DNA from: Vicia villosa
Lineage: Eukaryota; Streptophyta; Magnoliopsida; Fabales; Fabaceae
Assembly (NCBI RefSeq): GCF_029867415.1
Contig: NW_026705418.1
Location: forward strand, 434,001-498,000
DNA length: 64,000 nt
Direction: 5' to 3'
Under the pieces are notes generated by a model. That model did not search any database. It saw only the letters and a list, made by a program, of their open reading frames with translations, and was not told where the DNA came from. Shown here one piece after another: positions 45,351-57,630 of the stretch. The position numbers were made by a program, and so were the translations under genes. How positions within the stretch are numbered: position 1 is the first letter of the stretch; each line of letters begins with the position of its first letter.

Positions 45351-48300
45351 TCCTGACTATAGGAGATGGAAACAATGTCCTCGGTCTTCCAGTTGTCCAG
45401 CCCTTTGTCTGACGTAGGAAAGATCCATTTGTCTAGGTTGTGATTGTCTTCGTCTTCTTTAATGGCATTAACTCCCTTGCTGATGAAGTGATGTTTCAAG
45501 TCTTCTGAACGAGGAGGTGGTGCTCCTTTCTGATCCTTAGCAGTGCAGCCTAAACCCCATTTGTTGGATTTATACGGAACGTCAGGTAATTGCCCCCAGA
45601 TAGTGCAGCCACCTTCTTCTACCACAGCCCTAGCGTCTTTCAGGGAAGCCATTGTAGGAACATTTCCAGGAATTTTAGGAGGAGTGTAGACATATTTAGT
45701 TTCTGGAACTGGCTCGAGCTTCCATTCATGTGCTATGCGGGGTGATTCAAATGTCTCTCCAGTGAACTCAAGATACTTGGTCTCATCTACGAAACTTACC
45801 AAATATTCATCTTCACCATGCACAGTGACGATCTTGCCTTCCATTGGGTACCTCAACTTCTGATGGAGAGTTGAAGTCACGGCACTTGCTTTATGTATCC
45901 AGGGACGTCCAAGTAGATAGGAATAAGCAGGACGGATATCCATCACATAGAACACAGTATTAAAAGTTTGGGCGCCTACTCTGATGGGGAGCTCAACTTC
46001 GCCATACACAGTACTCATAGTGCCATCATAAGCTTTGACTATCACATTACTAGATTTCAGCTCAATTCCATCGACCTTGAGTCTGTCCAACACCACCTTG
46101 GGTAACACATTCAGAGAAGAGCCATCATCAACTAGTACATGAGCCAGGGTAGTACCACCACATTCAATGGAGATATGCAGTGCCTTGTTATGATTCCTCC
46201 CACTAGGGCTTAGATCAGCATCAGAAAACCCAAGGTAGTTATCAGTTGTTAAGTTCGCCATACAGTTCTCGAGTTGAGTGACAGAAATCTCTTGTGGCAC
46301 ATGGGCAGCCTCTAGAAATTTCATCATAGCCTTGGCATGGGTCTTTGAACAACTCAGGAGCGACAGCATAGAGATCTTGGAAGGAGTATGCCCCATTTGT
46401 TCAACAATATCATAATCACTCTTGCGGATGTATTTCAGGAACTCATTTGTTTCTTCAGATGGCGCATTTCTAGTGACAGTTTCAGGTTCAGGCAGCGGTC
46501 CTTTACCATGAGCGTCAGCATTCGGGGTGATAGTAATGGTAGGTGAAGTAACATTTGGGGAGATCTCTGGTGAAAACACCCTTCCACTCCTCGTCACCTT
46601 ACTAGTTCCAGCAATGTTTCCTACATCAGGATTGACATCTTCAGAAACCTTATCAAATTCAAGTTCTTGCTTAACTCCTTGCACATAGACCTCGGAACCA
46701 TAATTCCAAGGGATAGCTTTGTCAGATGAGTATGGCATAGGACCAGGTTTAGTGATAATGATCGGAGCCACACGGGGTTCAGCAGAAATCTTGAAAGGAG
46801 CCTTGGTAGGGATCTTTAGTGGTACTTTAGAGATTACAGATACATCTTCGAACTTCAAACCACGGGAGAAACCCTCACACAACTCTTCAATAGTGGGAGT
46901 CTTCTCAAATCTGATAGTGCCACGATCCATCCAGCCTTGGATGCCTCTTTTCAGGTTCTCACAACCCTCGGGTATGAGTGCACAGTAATAACAGCCAGGG
47001 TCGCAACCTGGAAATAAACCAGCTCGCAACAACTTTCTCTTGATATCAGGGAGAGGAGTTGACAGGTCCCTCACATCATAGACATGGATTGTGTCCATGA
47101 TGGCATTAACAGTATGGTCATGCTTTGGCATTGGAGCAGTGATGACATTAGGGGTCTCAGGAGCGTCGAACTCAATTTCACCAGCTTCCAACATGTCTTG
47201 AACCTTATTTCTCAACGCCCAACAATTATCGGTAGTGTGCCCAGGACTATTAGAATGATACGCACATTTGGCCTTAGGGTCATAATTTGGAGATGTGGTA
47301 GTAACGCTCTTGGGCGGGTCTCTCAGAGTGATCAGGCTGGCTTTCAGCAGATGTTGCAGAACTTGAGATAAAGGCATGTTGATCTTGGTGAATTGCCTCC
47401 TTGGTTTATCAGTCTTGCGTTGGTAGTCTTGTCTAGGAGCTTGTTGAGATATTGGTGCAGAGATGAGGATGGCACCAACAGACTGATTCTGGTCATCCTT
47501 ACTACGACTCTTTTGACTATGAATAGCATTAGATTCGTTTCTTCCTTGATACGGCTTCCTCGTAGTGCCAGAGGCAGAACCCACTTGGATCTTTCCACTT
47601 CGAATACCATTTTCCACACGTTCTCCAGTTAAGATGAGATCAGTAAACCCAGATGAAGAACTACCCAGCAGATGACTATAGAATGGCCCAGTTAGCGTGC
47701 CCATGAACATGTCTACTAACTCCCTATCATTTAAAGAGGGTTGGACTCTCCCAGCCAAATCTCTCCATTTCTGGGCATACTCCTTGAAACTTTCTTTAGG
47801 ACCCATGGACATGCTTTGAAGTTGCATGCGAGTCGGTGCAAGATCAGAGTTATATTGGTATTGCTTGTAGAAAGCCACAACCAAATCTTCCCATGTACGG
47901 ACGCTAGCACTTTCCAGCTTATAAAACCATTCGAGTTGAGTTCCAGATAAACTCTCTTGAAAGAAATGGATCCAGAGCCTCTTATCAGCAGTGTGAGGTT
48001 GAATCTTCCTCACGTAAGACCTCAAGTGCATCTTAGGACAGGAAATTCCATCATACTTAGCAAAAACTGGAGTCTTGAACTTTGGAGGAATAACGACCCC
48101 AGGAACGAGTCCTAATTCTTCAAAGTCCAACCCAGGTACCTTCTGAATTTCCACGCTTCTCAGACGCTCTTCCAGTAGCCTATACTTCTCATCAGCGTAA
48201 TCCTCGTCTTGGGGATACTCGTCTTCTTCTTCTTCTTCTTCACCATCAGAACCTACATGGCTTCCCTGATTGTTCTTGACACTGAGATCATCTCTCTCTT

Positions 48301-48520
48301 CGTCTTCCTCATTCTTAGGGATTTCAGCATCTTCGGCCCTCCTGGGACGACCTTTGAACCTTCTTCCCAGATTGATCACTCCTTTGGGCTTCTGAGTCTT
48401 CTTTTCCTTCTTAGTCAGAAGGGCTTTCAGTTCATTTTGCCCATTGGCCAGGTTCAGAATCAGAGCTTGAAATTCAGCATTCTGAGTTTGGAGAGCTTTG
48501 ACAGATTGTTCGAGATCCAT
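45347..48520 (-). CDS. Element C gag-protease polyprotein
   Basis: Intact 1057-codon frame. Starts MDLEQSVKALQ, a short coiled coil, then a basic and an acidic stretch. The gag domain follows (FAKYDGISCPKMHL, later FKEYAQKWRDLAG). A Cys/His knuckle of the form CAYHSNSPGHTTDNC is present, then a second Cys cluster (PGCYYCALIPEGC). The aspartic protease active site is Asp-Asp-Gly-Ser-Ser at 46129-46115, where element B has Asp-Thr-Gly. D-x-G variants occur in this lineage. It provides the particle protein and protease. It is divergent from B in the N-terminal third, so C belongs to a different family. The true pol joins through the intron. Confidence 0.9.
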   Translation of the reverse strand: MDLEQSVKALQTQNAEFQALILNLANGQNELKALLTKKEKKTQKPKGVINLGRRFKGRPRRAEDAEIPKNEEDEERDDLSVKNNQGSHVGSDGEEEEEEDEYPQDEDYADEKYRLLEERLRSVEIQKVPGLDFEELGLVPGVVIPPKFKTPVFAKYDGISCPKMHLRSYVRKIQPHTADKRLWIHFFQESLSGTQLEWFYKLESASVRTWEDLVVAFYKQYQYNSDLAPTRMQLQSMSMGPKESFKEYAQKWRDLAGRVQPSLNDRELVDMFMGTLTGPFYSHLLGSSSSGFTDLILTGERVENGIRSGKIQVGSASGTTRKPYQGRNESNAIHSQKSRSKDDQNQSVGAILISAPISQQAPRQDYQRKTDKPRRQFTKINMPLSQVLQHLLKASLITLRDPPKSVTTTSPNYDPKAKCAYHSNSPGHTTDNCWALRNKVQDMLEAGEIEFDAPETPNVITAPMPKHDHTVNAIMDTIHVYDVRDLSTPLPDIKRKLLRAGLFPGCDPGCYYCALIPEGCENLKRGIQGWMDRGTIRFEKTPTIEELCEGFSRGLKFEDVSVISKVPLKIPTKAPFKISAEPRVAPIIITKPGPMPYSSDKAIPWNYGSEVYVQGVKQELEFDKVSEDVNPDVGNIAGTSKVTRSGRVFSPEISPNVTSPTITITPNADAHGKGPLPEPETVTRNAPSEETNEFLKYIRKSDYDIVEQMGHTPSKISMLSLLSCSKTHAKAMMKFLEAAHVPQEISVTQLENCMANLTTDNYLGFSDADLSPSGRNHNKALHISIECGGTTLAHVLVDDGSSLNVLPKVVLDRLKVDGIELKSSNVIVKAYDGTMSTVYGEVELPIRVGAQTFNTVFYVMDIRPAYSYLLGRPWIHKASAVTSTLHQKLRYPMEGKIVTVHGEDEYLVSFVDETKYLEFTGETFESPRIAHEWKLEPVPETKYVYTPPKIPGNVPTMASLKDARAVVEEGGCTIWGQLPDVPYKSNKWGLGCTAKDQKGAPPPRSEDLKHHFISKGVNAIKEDEDNHNLDKWIFPTSDKGLDNWKTEDIVSISYSQE

Positions 48521-48794
48521 CTTTCTTACTGAAATAAACAGCGGAAAGATGAGGCATTTGTTTTTATGAAACCTGTGATGCGATGTTTATGAATGCATGA
48601 TTATGCATATGCAATGATCTCAAGGAGTTAAAGGCCTTTTAACACATTTAAAAGGAAAGAAAAGTAAAAGCAAAAAAAAATAAATTAGTTATTTTAAATA
48701 AAAACCAGTGTATTATATGTTTTTTTTTTTTACTATTATTTTTTTTGAAGTTACATTAAAGAAACACTAAATAATAAATAAAATATAAAAAGAA
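48521..48794 (-). other. Spacer between ORF1 and gag of element C
   Basis: AT-rich, no ORF; closely similar to the same spacer in element D (60553-60818). Confidence 0.6.
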
Positions 48795-50255
48795 TCATTC
48801 TTCAAGTCGGCGCTTTCTCTTCAATCCTCTGATTTCCTCTTTATGGGCTTTGACCATCTCGTTCTTTTCTTGAATAAGCCTATCAATCTCTAACTCCCAT
48901 GATTGTATTTGTTCAGGAGAGATAAAGTCTTCAATCTTCCACTTGCGAGAGAAATAGTCAAGCATACTATCTCGTTCTTTAGCATTAGCCACTAATACTG
49001 CTTTTTCTGCTTCAACCTTTTGTAGACGCTTCTCAAGATCAGCCTTTTCTTGTCTTAAATGAGCAACGGTCGCAGCAAGGTCTTCGTTTGGAGCGGGTAC
49101 ATAAGGCTCCAATTCTACGTGAACTTCGGGAGGAGTGATCCTTGGAACAACGGGTGTGTCAGATGGATGTGGTATGCCAAACTCGACGACTCGGTCATAA
49201 ATCCATTTAAAGTAAAGATCTGAAGGAGTATCGATCCTCATTCCCAATTCTCTTGCACCCACTTTTTTTACTTCATACCAAGCTTTAATGAAGCGATTCT
49301 TCTTTTCAGTTGTATCTGAACCATAGTCAAAGTTTTCCGCACTAAGATATATGGAGCGGGGCTTATCTTTCAAAGCAAAACCAAACTGATGTCGAGCAAG
49401 TATAGGGTTATAGGTAATTCCTCCATGGATGCCAAGAAGAGGTACATTAGGGAACTCTCCACAGCGGTCATATAACTGAACTCCCTCGAATTTCTTTGGA
49501 TACCAAATGATGTCGTCGTATGAAAGCTCCATAATCCTTTGAATCCAAGTCAAACCTTCTTCATTCTTTATTGAGGATCGGGGTAAGTGAGAAATAAACC
49601 ACCTATGTAAGAGAGGGATACACCCTAGAACACAACCTCGCCTCTTTGTCACTCTAGCGTTGATGGAATGCAATAAATCACCAAGTAGAGTAGGAACAGG
49701 ATTCTTGCTAAGGAAGATTTTGATAGCAGCCCTATCAACAACTTTGTCGCAGCGGTGAAAGAGAACTTGTCCATATATCAACAGGGTTAGAACACTTTCC
49801 AAGGCATCCATGCTTAAAGCTTTAGCAAAGATCTTAGCTTTCTCGATCAAGAAATACACAGGTATCCCAGAGTAGTCTCTTTTGTTAATCCAAACTTTGT
49901 TAATTTCTGATCTTGGTAGGTGTAGAGCAGCAGCAATGTCTTCCAACTTAGGACCTCCTTCCTCACCAGTGTAAGGGATTTGATCAGGTATGGGCATGTC
50001 CATTATGTAAGAGAATTCTTCCAATGTAGGTACCAGTTGAAAATCTCTATAAGTGAAGCAATGGAGAAGAGGATCATAAAATTGCATCATAGAATTGAGG
50101 AGAGCTTCATCCACTTTGGTTCGCATTAAACTCATCAGTTTGTTGAGAGATTCAGAAAGAACAAGAGAGCCAGTAATGTCATCACATAAGAGCCTTAATG
50201 CAGTAGGTACTTTCTTGAAGTTGAGGAAGAAAGGTTTTCTGATTAGGATTCCCAT
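48795..50255 (-). CDS. Element C ORF1 protein (Ogre-specific, plant-mobile-domain-like)
   Basis: Intact 486-codon frame homologous to element B ORF1: shared segments include the QFYDPLLHCFTYRDFQLVPT region, IKIFLSKNPVPTLLGD, and CGEFPNVPLLG...GGITYN. The first ~370 residues are globular (DUF7745/plant-mobile-like by family recall). Residues ~390-480 are rich in Glu, Lys and Leu with heptads, a likely coiled coil, ending in a basic tail. Nearly identical to element D ORF1. Its role is unknown. Start chosen at the first ATG, 50255, as in D. Confidence 0.87.
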   Translation of the reverse strand: MGILIRKPFFLNFKKVPTALRLLCDDITGSLVLSESLNKLMSLMRTKVDEALLNSMMQFYDPLLHCFTYRDFQLVPTLEEFSYIMDMPIPDQIPYTGEEGGPKLEDIAAALHLPRSEINKVWINKRDYSGIPVYFLIEKAKIFAKALSMDALESVLTLLIYGQVLFHRCDKVVDRAAIKIFLSKNPVPTLLGDLLHSINARVTKRRGCVLGCIPLLHRWFISHLPRSSIKNEEGLTWIQRIMELSYDDIIWYPKKFEGVQLYDRCGEFPNVPLLGIHGGITYNPILARHQFGFALKDKPRSIYLSAENFDYGSDTTEKKNRFIKAWYEVKKVGARELGMRIDTPSDLYFKWIYDRVVEFGIPHPSDTPVVPRITPPEVHVELEPYVPAPNEDLAATVAHLRQEKADLEKRLQKVEAEKAVLVANAKERDSMLDYFSRKWKIEDFISPEQIQSWELEIDRLIQEKNEMVKAHKEEIRGLKRKRRLEE

Positions 50256-50962
50256 TATTCAAATAACCTACAAAACAAATTATGGTTAAAAGACCTTTTT
50301 CTCCTTGAGATGAGTTAGCCATGTCATGAATGCATGTATGCATGATGCATCACAGAAAAACAAATCCACACAAATCACACAATTTTTGGTTTAAGGCTTG
50401 CATGGAGTTTTAGATCAGGTGTCCTTCCCAAGGGCATTTCTATGGATAAGGAGATTTCAGCAACAGGTTCTACAAGTTATCCAGAATTGTAAGCCCTTCT
50501 AAAGCACCCTCGGACATGATGCATTTGCACCATGCAATGATACTTTGAGAAAGAACCTATCTGAATTGTAGCATCGGGTAGCGACTAGTCCTTAACATTT
50601 GTCAAGGGTAGTCCCCCCACTACGTTCCTAAAGGCCAGGATGGGTTAAGGGTAACTAAAGGTCCTTGAGCTCCGGCGCACCCACAGACACATACATAGAC
50701 CTCCCTCATTTGAGAAAGGTGTGCATATGCTATGGAGTCCTAACTCAAGCGTGAACTTCATACTGACTCATCTCCCACATATGTGAAAGAGGTCCTTATG
50801 ACTATGCCACTCCTAATCTTAAGGGTTCTTGAATCCGGGAATAGGATTCGTCCTTCAATTTTCCCAAAACAACCCTGAAAAATAAAACAAGCAAAGTAAA
50901 CAATAGAAAACAATTAAGTGATTCCTAAACTTTTAAGGTAACCCCTCTTTTAATCGAATTTT
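50256..50962 (-). other. Element C 5' leader
   Basis: Untranslated, no ORF. Contains the conserved block at 50618-50646 shared with B and D. Upstream ATGs are frequent. Closely similar to the element D leader. Confidence 0.65.
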
Positions 50963-50980
50963 TCCCCAGCAGAGTCGCCA
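50963..50980 (-). promoter_or_regulatory. Primer binding site of element C
   Basis: Minus-strand TGGCGACTCTGCTGGGGA, four bases after the LTR end. It matches the PBS form reported for Ogre (tRNA-Arg). It differs from the element B PBS at three to four positions. Confidence 0.88.
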
Positions 50981-50984
50981 GTTC

Positions 50985-53900
50985 TGTAATACGGTGAACT
51001 GACTTTTTATCGATCGGAATGTCGCGGTAAGCAAGAGTCGCCACCGACTTTTATTTTATCCAAATATTAGAAAGGCTAAAAGAACAGAAAAAACCTTTTA
51101 AAGAAATTTTGAGTTCGGGGGGTAATTATGCAAAGGGAAGGTGTAAGGCACCCTTTGCATCCATGGTTTTCCATGGGCTCTTAATTGCTTTGCTTGCTCG
51201 TTTGTTTTTTAGAAGAAGTAGATGAAATAAAAAAGTTTAGAAAAGAAATAAGACTTTAGCTTGTAAATAAGCGTAGCTTTTTGAAGGTTTATGAGAAAGA
51301 ATATGAAAAGATTTTTAGAGCAAGGCAAAGCAATTAGGGGCAATTACCTTAAACTCAGATGATAGGTCTCTTTTTAGCCTTTCAGAATGAAAGGGTCTAT
51401 CCTTGCCATAAGAGGGCAGGAAGCCTTTCGTTTGGAGGTTGAAGGGTCGTCGAAGCATCCTTTGCCATAAGACTGTCCCATGCCATAGAAGGGCAGGTAG
51501 TCTAAGGCAAGGATCAGAATAAGCCATTTTTCCGTTAGGCAACCAGAAGATACCTCAGCCATTTTCCGTAGGCAACATCCGAGGGTCGAGGTCATAATTG
51601 TGTATCGAAGGCAGCATCATTTAGGGTCGCATGACCTTTAGTTATCGAGGCAGCATGGCTGAGGTATCCTCATATTCGAGGGACATAGCTTATTCTGCAA
51701 AAAACACAAAGGCAACAGGCAACAAGGCAACAGAGAGGTTATCCCAAAAGCGTGCGTGTGTGCAACAATCACGTGATTATATTCAGAACATTATCTTATA
51801 ATTAATTATCTACGTTGATTTAAGGCTTGCACTCCCTAAGATTACTAACCACACAATAATATAACAATAATAATGGGGAAGGGAAATTGTAACCAGCGGA
51901 GGAGAGGGGAATTGAAACCAGCGGGATATAATTAAAAATTACAACAGAAAATATTAGAGTTAAGGTTTAGGGTTACCAAACTCGTAGCTTTGGCAATTGA
52001 CAAACCTTTGAATTTGACCTGACATGGTTGGCGTCGGAGGAAACCTCGGGGGTAACCCTGAAAAGACAAGGCAGAAAGAGAGGGAGTGAATGTATGCACA
52101 GTTCAGAAATATAAGGACAAACCCTAAAATTAAAAAAGAAACAGAATAGACATCGAATAAATAAAATACTTAGCTTTTGTATTTTGATCGGGCGTGTTAT
52201 CGGAGTGAACCATGTTGATAACCCTGAAAAGGCACGGCGAATATTTTAGTGTAGGGCATGATCTTCGTAAACCCTAATTAGGGTACGAATTAAATAAGAA
52301 AGTGCAAATGATTTAAATTAATTATTGGTCTTGCGACCTAATTAATTTAATCGGGATCAGAAAGTTAAATTGAGAATAAAAAATAATTTTTATGAAATTT
52401 TTGGATTTTAGATATAATAATTACAATTTTTTTAAGATTTAAAGGTAAATTAAAATAAATAAATAAAGTTATTAAACAAGTATATATGAATTTATCAATT
52501 TAAATAAATAAATACATAAATAATAAAATAAACATATAAAAGATTTTTATAAAAAATTTCTATAATTTTTATATAGTTTTTATATATAAAAATAAATTTA
52601 ATAAAAAAACAAAGTATATATGTATATTAAAAAACGTGGCTGTGTAATTAAAAATAAAAAAAAATTAAGAAAATCTTAACTTTTATCTGGTGCTGCACGC
52701 GCGTGAGGTAGTATGATAGACCTGCAGCCTTTGATGCGTTGGATGAAGAATTAATGAGATCACGTGGCTGAGAGGATGAGGGAGCATGGCACCTGGCATA
52801 TGAGCATCACACCGGATCCGGAAGAAAACAAAAACAAAAGCGCGCCTTTTCTGTTTTTGAACCGGCCAATGGGGTCTCGCCACCGCATCATCTTCTTCAT
52901 GGAGCCAGACCTTTTACAGCGCCTATTACCATTGCGCTATAAAAAACCCAAAGCTTTCACACCTGCGGACAACGAATATATGCAAACAAACACAAAAATT
53001 TGGCGCGATGGTACCATTGTCATCGTCCAAAGGCCACGAGTTCCATGGTCTATACAATTTGCCCTAATTCTTTGTTAATCAGAAAGCCCTAATTCGAAGG
53101 CTTGAAACCTAACATGGCGATATACTCATAACAGCATCATAACATATCAAACTTTCCAGAAACAACAAACGTAACATTCTAAACACGAATATGTAATTAG
53201 ATTATGATATGGATGCTTAAACAAATGCAATCGAATTGATTTAGGTTTAGACAAACCGTGAGCGATAGAGCTTTGTTCTGGGCTTGTTGATCGAACGTGA
53301 TGATTGGTATCGCTTCAGAAACTCCCAAGGAACGTATTGAGATCGATTAGAAACCTTGAATTGGCTTAGAATTCAAAATTGGTTCTTGAGTTTTTGATGA
53401 ATTTTTGAACTCGGGATTAGGTCTCTTGTGCTGCAAACCTTGTGTCCTTAGGATCTGAATAGCTTGTGTATATATACTAGAGTGATTAGGGCAAGAGAAA
53501 TTAATCAAATCTTCCTTGAATCATTGATTTGCATATTGGAAAATTTGATTGGAAATATGCCATGAAATCTTTCTATTTTTGGCCAATTTCAATATTTTTC
53601 TTCACCAACTTAACTTGCACGAATTTGGGTGATATATTGAGATATTATTTGGATTAATGATGATTGAAATTGGTTGGAAATAGAATCAAATCATATTTCA
53701 TGTAATTATATGATTTATTTTGACTTTTAATATGAATAAAAATTCATAATAAATCACATAATTCAATAAAATTCGTGGCAATTGATTCTTGGGCTTGGGA
53801 TGGATTATGGATCAAGTTTGAATCAAAATAACTTGGGCCTACTTGCAAAAATACTTCAAATTTTTCACATTTTTCCCTCCTAAAATAGTCCAACTTTGAC

Positions 53901-54638
53901 AAGTCCTATATCTCTCATTTTTTGGGGTATGGAAGTGTTCCAAGACTTTTCAGAAACCTTAAAGAGTCCTCTAACCAGTGTCTTTGGTCTCATATCAAAA
54001 TTATTCTCCATTTTCATTTTATGTCCTTTTGAAAAAATGTCTTTTTGTTGACTTTTTAAAAAAGACCTATAATGTATGAAGCCATATCTCTTAAACCATT
54101 GACCTGTGAGCTTTGATTCTTGGACCATTGGATAGAGGAATGAATTCTCTTCAAAATGAGCTTTGGTGGGAATTTTTCTGATGAAGTATGAATATTTGGT
54201 GAATTTTCAAAGTTTGGTTGACTTTTTCAGTTCATGCCCAAAATAGTAACTCTTGACTTTTGACTTCTCTGATCTTTCCTTGCATCATCATGATCAACCC
54301 TTGATCAAATGATGATTTTAGGGTTATGAGAATGTTGTTGACCAAATATCTTGAGTTTTGACTGTATAATGACTGTTTTGCCCTTGGGAGTCGACTGTTG
54401 ACCTAATCAGGATTTGAGGGACTAAATTCGCTCTGTTTGACTTGAAACTTTATATGGAGATACTTTGGGATGTTAGTGACCCTATGGAACCACCTTGAGC
54501 CATTGATTCAATGATTTTCCTCTGAATTATTCAAACCCTAGTTTAGAACTTCTGTGTGGGAGACTGTGTTTTGGAGCTTTGTCTTTTGATTTGGTTTTGT
54601 GTATGAAAAATAGCATGGGCAAATTTTGGGGTATGACA
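50985..54638 (-). repeat. Element C 5' LTR (3654 bp)
   Basis: Minus-strand TGTCATACCCC at 54638 to CCGTATTACA at 50985. TATA-like TATATATA at 53469-53476; ATCACGTGAT at 51768-51777. Near-identical to the 3' LTR. Confidence 0.95.
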
Positions 54639-57630
54639 GTAAGCTACTTGAACTTCAAACTCTATGAATCATGCATCATGAATGAAATATGAACATACCA
54701 TCTCATTTCTGCACACATGAGGATCATTAACCCTCAATCAATTGCTATTTATCTTGCACATACACGATTTCATGATCAATCTCAGAATTAGGGTTCTTCG
54801 TGTTCATCAGAGAATTAATCATCTTAGAGCAAAAATAAATGAAATTAAAGGTCATCATCATGTTCCTCGTCCAAAACCGAGTGAGATAGACCCTTTGATC
54901 GATCAAAACAACACAGTTTTGAAGAATTTTGAAAATCAGTTAGGGTTGTGTTCTTGGCGCGTTTTTTTGGTTCAGAAAATTCAAATTGTTGTTTTAAAAT
55001 ATATTGAACTGCAAGCGTATGTATTACAAGCCACAAGCGTGGCTCAGTTGGCAAGTGTTTTGGCTGGTGAGAGAGAGAGGGCGTGAGTTCAAGCCCTATT
55101 GGAGACAAAACCAATTTTTTGCAACCTATTTTCTTTCATTTTTTAACAAACTTTAACCATTCATTTAACCAATCAAAATTCATTATTTTCACTTCATTTT
55201 TTTTACACTCTTTATTTAATATACATATTTTGACAATGTTAAAAAAAATCACAAAAAAAGATTCATTTGATATATTTTTAATTAGGTTTAAAATGATACA
55301 TTTTTAAGTATTTTTAAATACTTTAAATATTGTTTTTTTCATTTGATTTTCAAATTTAATCACTTGTAAATATTTTTTGAAGCAAACCCTAATCATCTAA
55401 GTGTTAATTAAAGACAATCTTCTTGTTTATCTCGATTAAATTGATTTCTTTCAAAATTCAAATCGTTTTAAAAAACGAGCGATCCCGATTCCTTTTCAAA
55501 AACGGTAAACCATTTCTTTTTGATTTTCAAAGGAAACTATTGATTAAATCTTTTTAATTGATCAATTGATTTTCAAAACGATGTGGGGCCTCTCGAATAT
55601 TAGAGAGTATAAGTCCCTTTCGTTTTTCTTTGTACAGTTTTTGTTTTAACAGAAAACTTTTTCCAAATAAACTTCCAAACAGTTTTTTTTTTAACAAACA
55701 AATCTTTCAACTCTTTTTTAAAAACCATCCACCATGTTTTATGAAAATAAAACATGGGCCTCTCGAATATTAGAGAGTATAAGTCCCTTTCTTTTTCTTT
55801 ATACAGTTTTTCTTTGTACAGAAAACTCTTTCAAAACAAATCTTCAAACAGTTTTTCAAAAGCGAAGCCTCGCGTCTGTAAATAAACAATCAACCATGTT
55901 TTGTAAATATACCACGGGCCTCCATGTAGGTATAAGTCCCAAGCCCTTTTGTACATACCCACTCTAGTACATGAAATTAGGTATTTCATTGTACGCCTTT
56001 TGTACATATCTCAATCAATGTGTTTTTTTTAACTTTGAATAACAAACCAAAAACGAAGGTTTCTTTAAATCTTCCCAAAAATATACCATGGGCCTCCATG
56101 TAGGTATAAGTCCCAAGCCTTTTTGTAAATACCTGTTTACATAGCTGTGAATAAACTCAAGTGGACTTCTCCCCGAGTGTGAGTCCCGAGCCCTGTGTAT
56201 ACAAATGGATCATGCTTACAGGTATATTTCCTTCATAAACTCCATTATATACACACACTTTGTCATATATGTATAACTGTTCATATTTGTTCATGTACTT
56301 GTTCATATTTGTTCGTACTTGTTCATACTTGTGATTGTGTTATATGCTTATTCAACTTAGTACAACACTAGGTTCCCCATAGCCTCCTATTGGGCTTCGT
56401 GCAAAGAATCTCCACTAGTTTAGGTTAGGACATAGAGTATGGTTTCCCGGTGAAATCGCTCTAAGAGCTCAAACCAACTATACCATGCCTCCCCTTGGGC
56501 TTTGTACAAACGAGTGACCCTCCCATAGCCTCCTCTTGGGCTTACAATGCAAGGACCCCGGATTGTCCCTCCCATAGCCTCCTCTTGGGCTTACAATGCA
56601 AGGACCCTCGGATAGCCTCCTCTTGGGCTTCGTACAAGGACCCACGGGCTTCTTATAAGCATCCCCAATATCCAAATCAAAATACCCTAGGAGATTAGAC
56701 ATTTATCATCTCTATGATAGGAGTATCTCTTCTATATCATCACAAACAATCAATCAAACTTTTTTGCCACAAGGCTGGCTAATCAATCCAACTTTCTTTT
56801 TGCCACAAGGCTGGCTAATCAATCAAACTTTTTTGCCACAAGGCTGGCTAATCAATCAAACTGTTTTACCACCGTGCTGGCTGATTAATCAAAGTTTTTG
56901 TCACAAGGCTGACTTCATTAAAACTTTTGCCACAAGGCTGGTTAAACAAACAAAAATATCTTTATCATTCTAAGCACCCTAAGTGGCATGGCCCCGGGCT
57001 TATAATGAAAAGATTTCTAAACAAAAACAAACAGATGTATGTGATGATATAGATTAGATACATCTAGCATTTAGACGACATTTGTCTATTTTCCTTTGCT
57101 TCCACTAGCATAAGTGGGAACTACGATTGCTCTGACTTTCTCAACATCCCTTTGAGAATACGTAGGCACAAGGTCGATCCTTGGCGAGCAAAACAAAACA
57201 AAAAAAACCATTCAAACCTTAGCACCCGTAGACCCCGAGCTACAGATGCTCTGATTCCCTCTAGGGGATATGTATGCAGAGGATCGCGATGATCTTTGCG
57301 AGCATAATCAAACAAACACCTTAGGTCCCACCTATTTCACAAGAACCTCCACCACAACAAGAATGGAATAAAACATAACAAAGAAACCTATAGAGTACTA
57401 TAGATACGTTGGGTGCTAATACCTTCCCTTCGTATAACCAACCCTCTTACCCGGAATCTCTCCCCCACTTTTAGGTTATTGCAGCTTTTTTCCTTTTCCT
57501 CCTTTGGAAATAATAAAAAGTTTGGTCGGTACAAAAGAAAAATCATTTTTTTGAGCACTCGAGCCCAAAGAAGGCATCAGGTGTCTCATCCACAAAAAAG
57601 AGGAACAAAAACGATTTTTCGCCCGCGACA
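54639..57630 (+). repeat. Element B 3' LTR, right piece
   Basis: Resumes after element C (the first five bases are the duplicated GTAAG) and ends GCCCGCGACA at 57630, followed by GATAA. Colinear with 15071-18061. A GA insertion near 55076 shortens the frame seen in the 5' LTR. Repeats the tRNA-like module, hairpin units and minisatellites. Confidence 0.95.

Larger units (their letters stand above)
36031..54638 (-). mobile_element. Element C: full-length class II Ogre-type retrotransposon, minus strand
   Basis: 18608 bp, flanked by GTAAG (36026-36030 and 54639-54643), inserted in the element B 3' LTR. In its own direction: 5' LTR 54638-50985, PBS, leader, ORF1, gag-pro, intron, pol, stem-loops, tandem array, PPT, 3' LTR 39682-36031. 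The two LTRs (3654 and 3652 bp) differ at fewer than ten sites that I noticed, so insertion was recent. Pol has one frameshift and one nonsense codon, so this copy cannot make full pol. Confidence 0.95.
12945..57630 (+). mobile_element. Element B: complete Ogre-type retrotransposon carrying nested E and C
   Basis: Full-length element bounded by a 5 bp target duplication GATAA (12940-12944 and 57631-57635). Subtracting C (18608 bp), solo LTR E (3185 bp) and their duplications leaves about 22.9 kb, in the Ogre size range. The 5' LTR is 5117 bp. The 3' LTR pieces sum to 5128 bp, and the 11 bp difference equals a 9 bp indel near 35675 plus a GA repeat indel near 55076. Order: LTR, PBS, leader, ORF1, gag-pro, intron, RT-RNaseH-INT, hairpins, UTR array, PPT, LTR. 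Apart from the two insertions I saw no disabling change in its genes, so it may have been autonomous. Confidence 0.95.
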
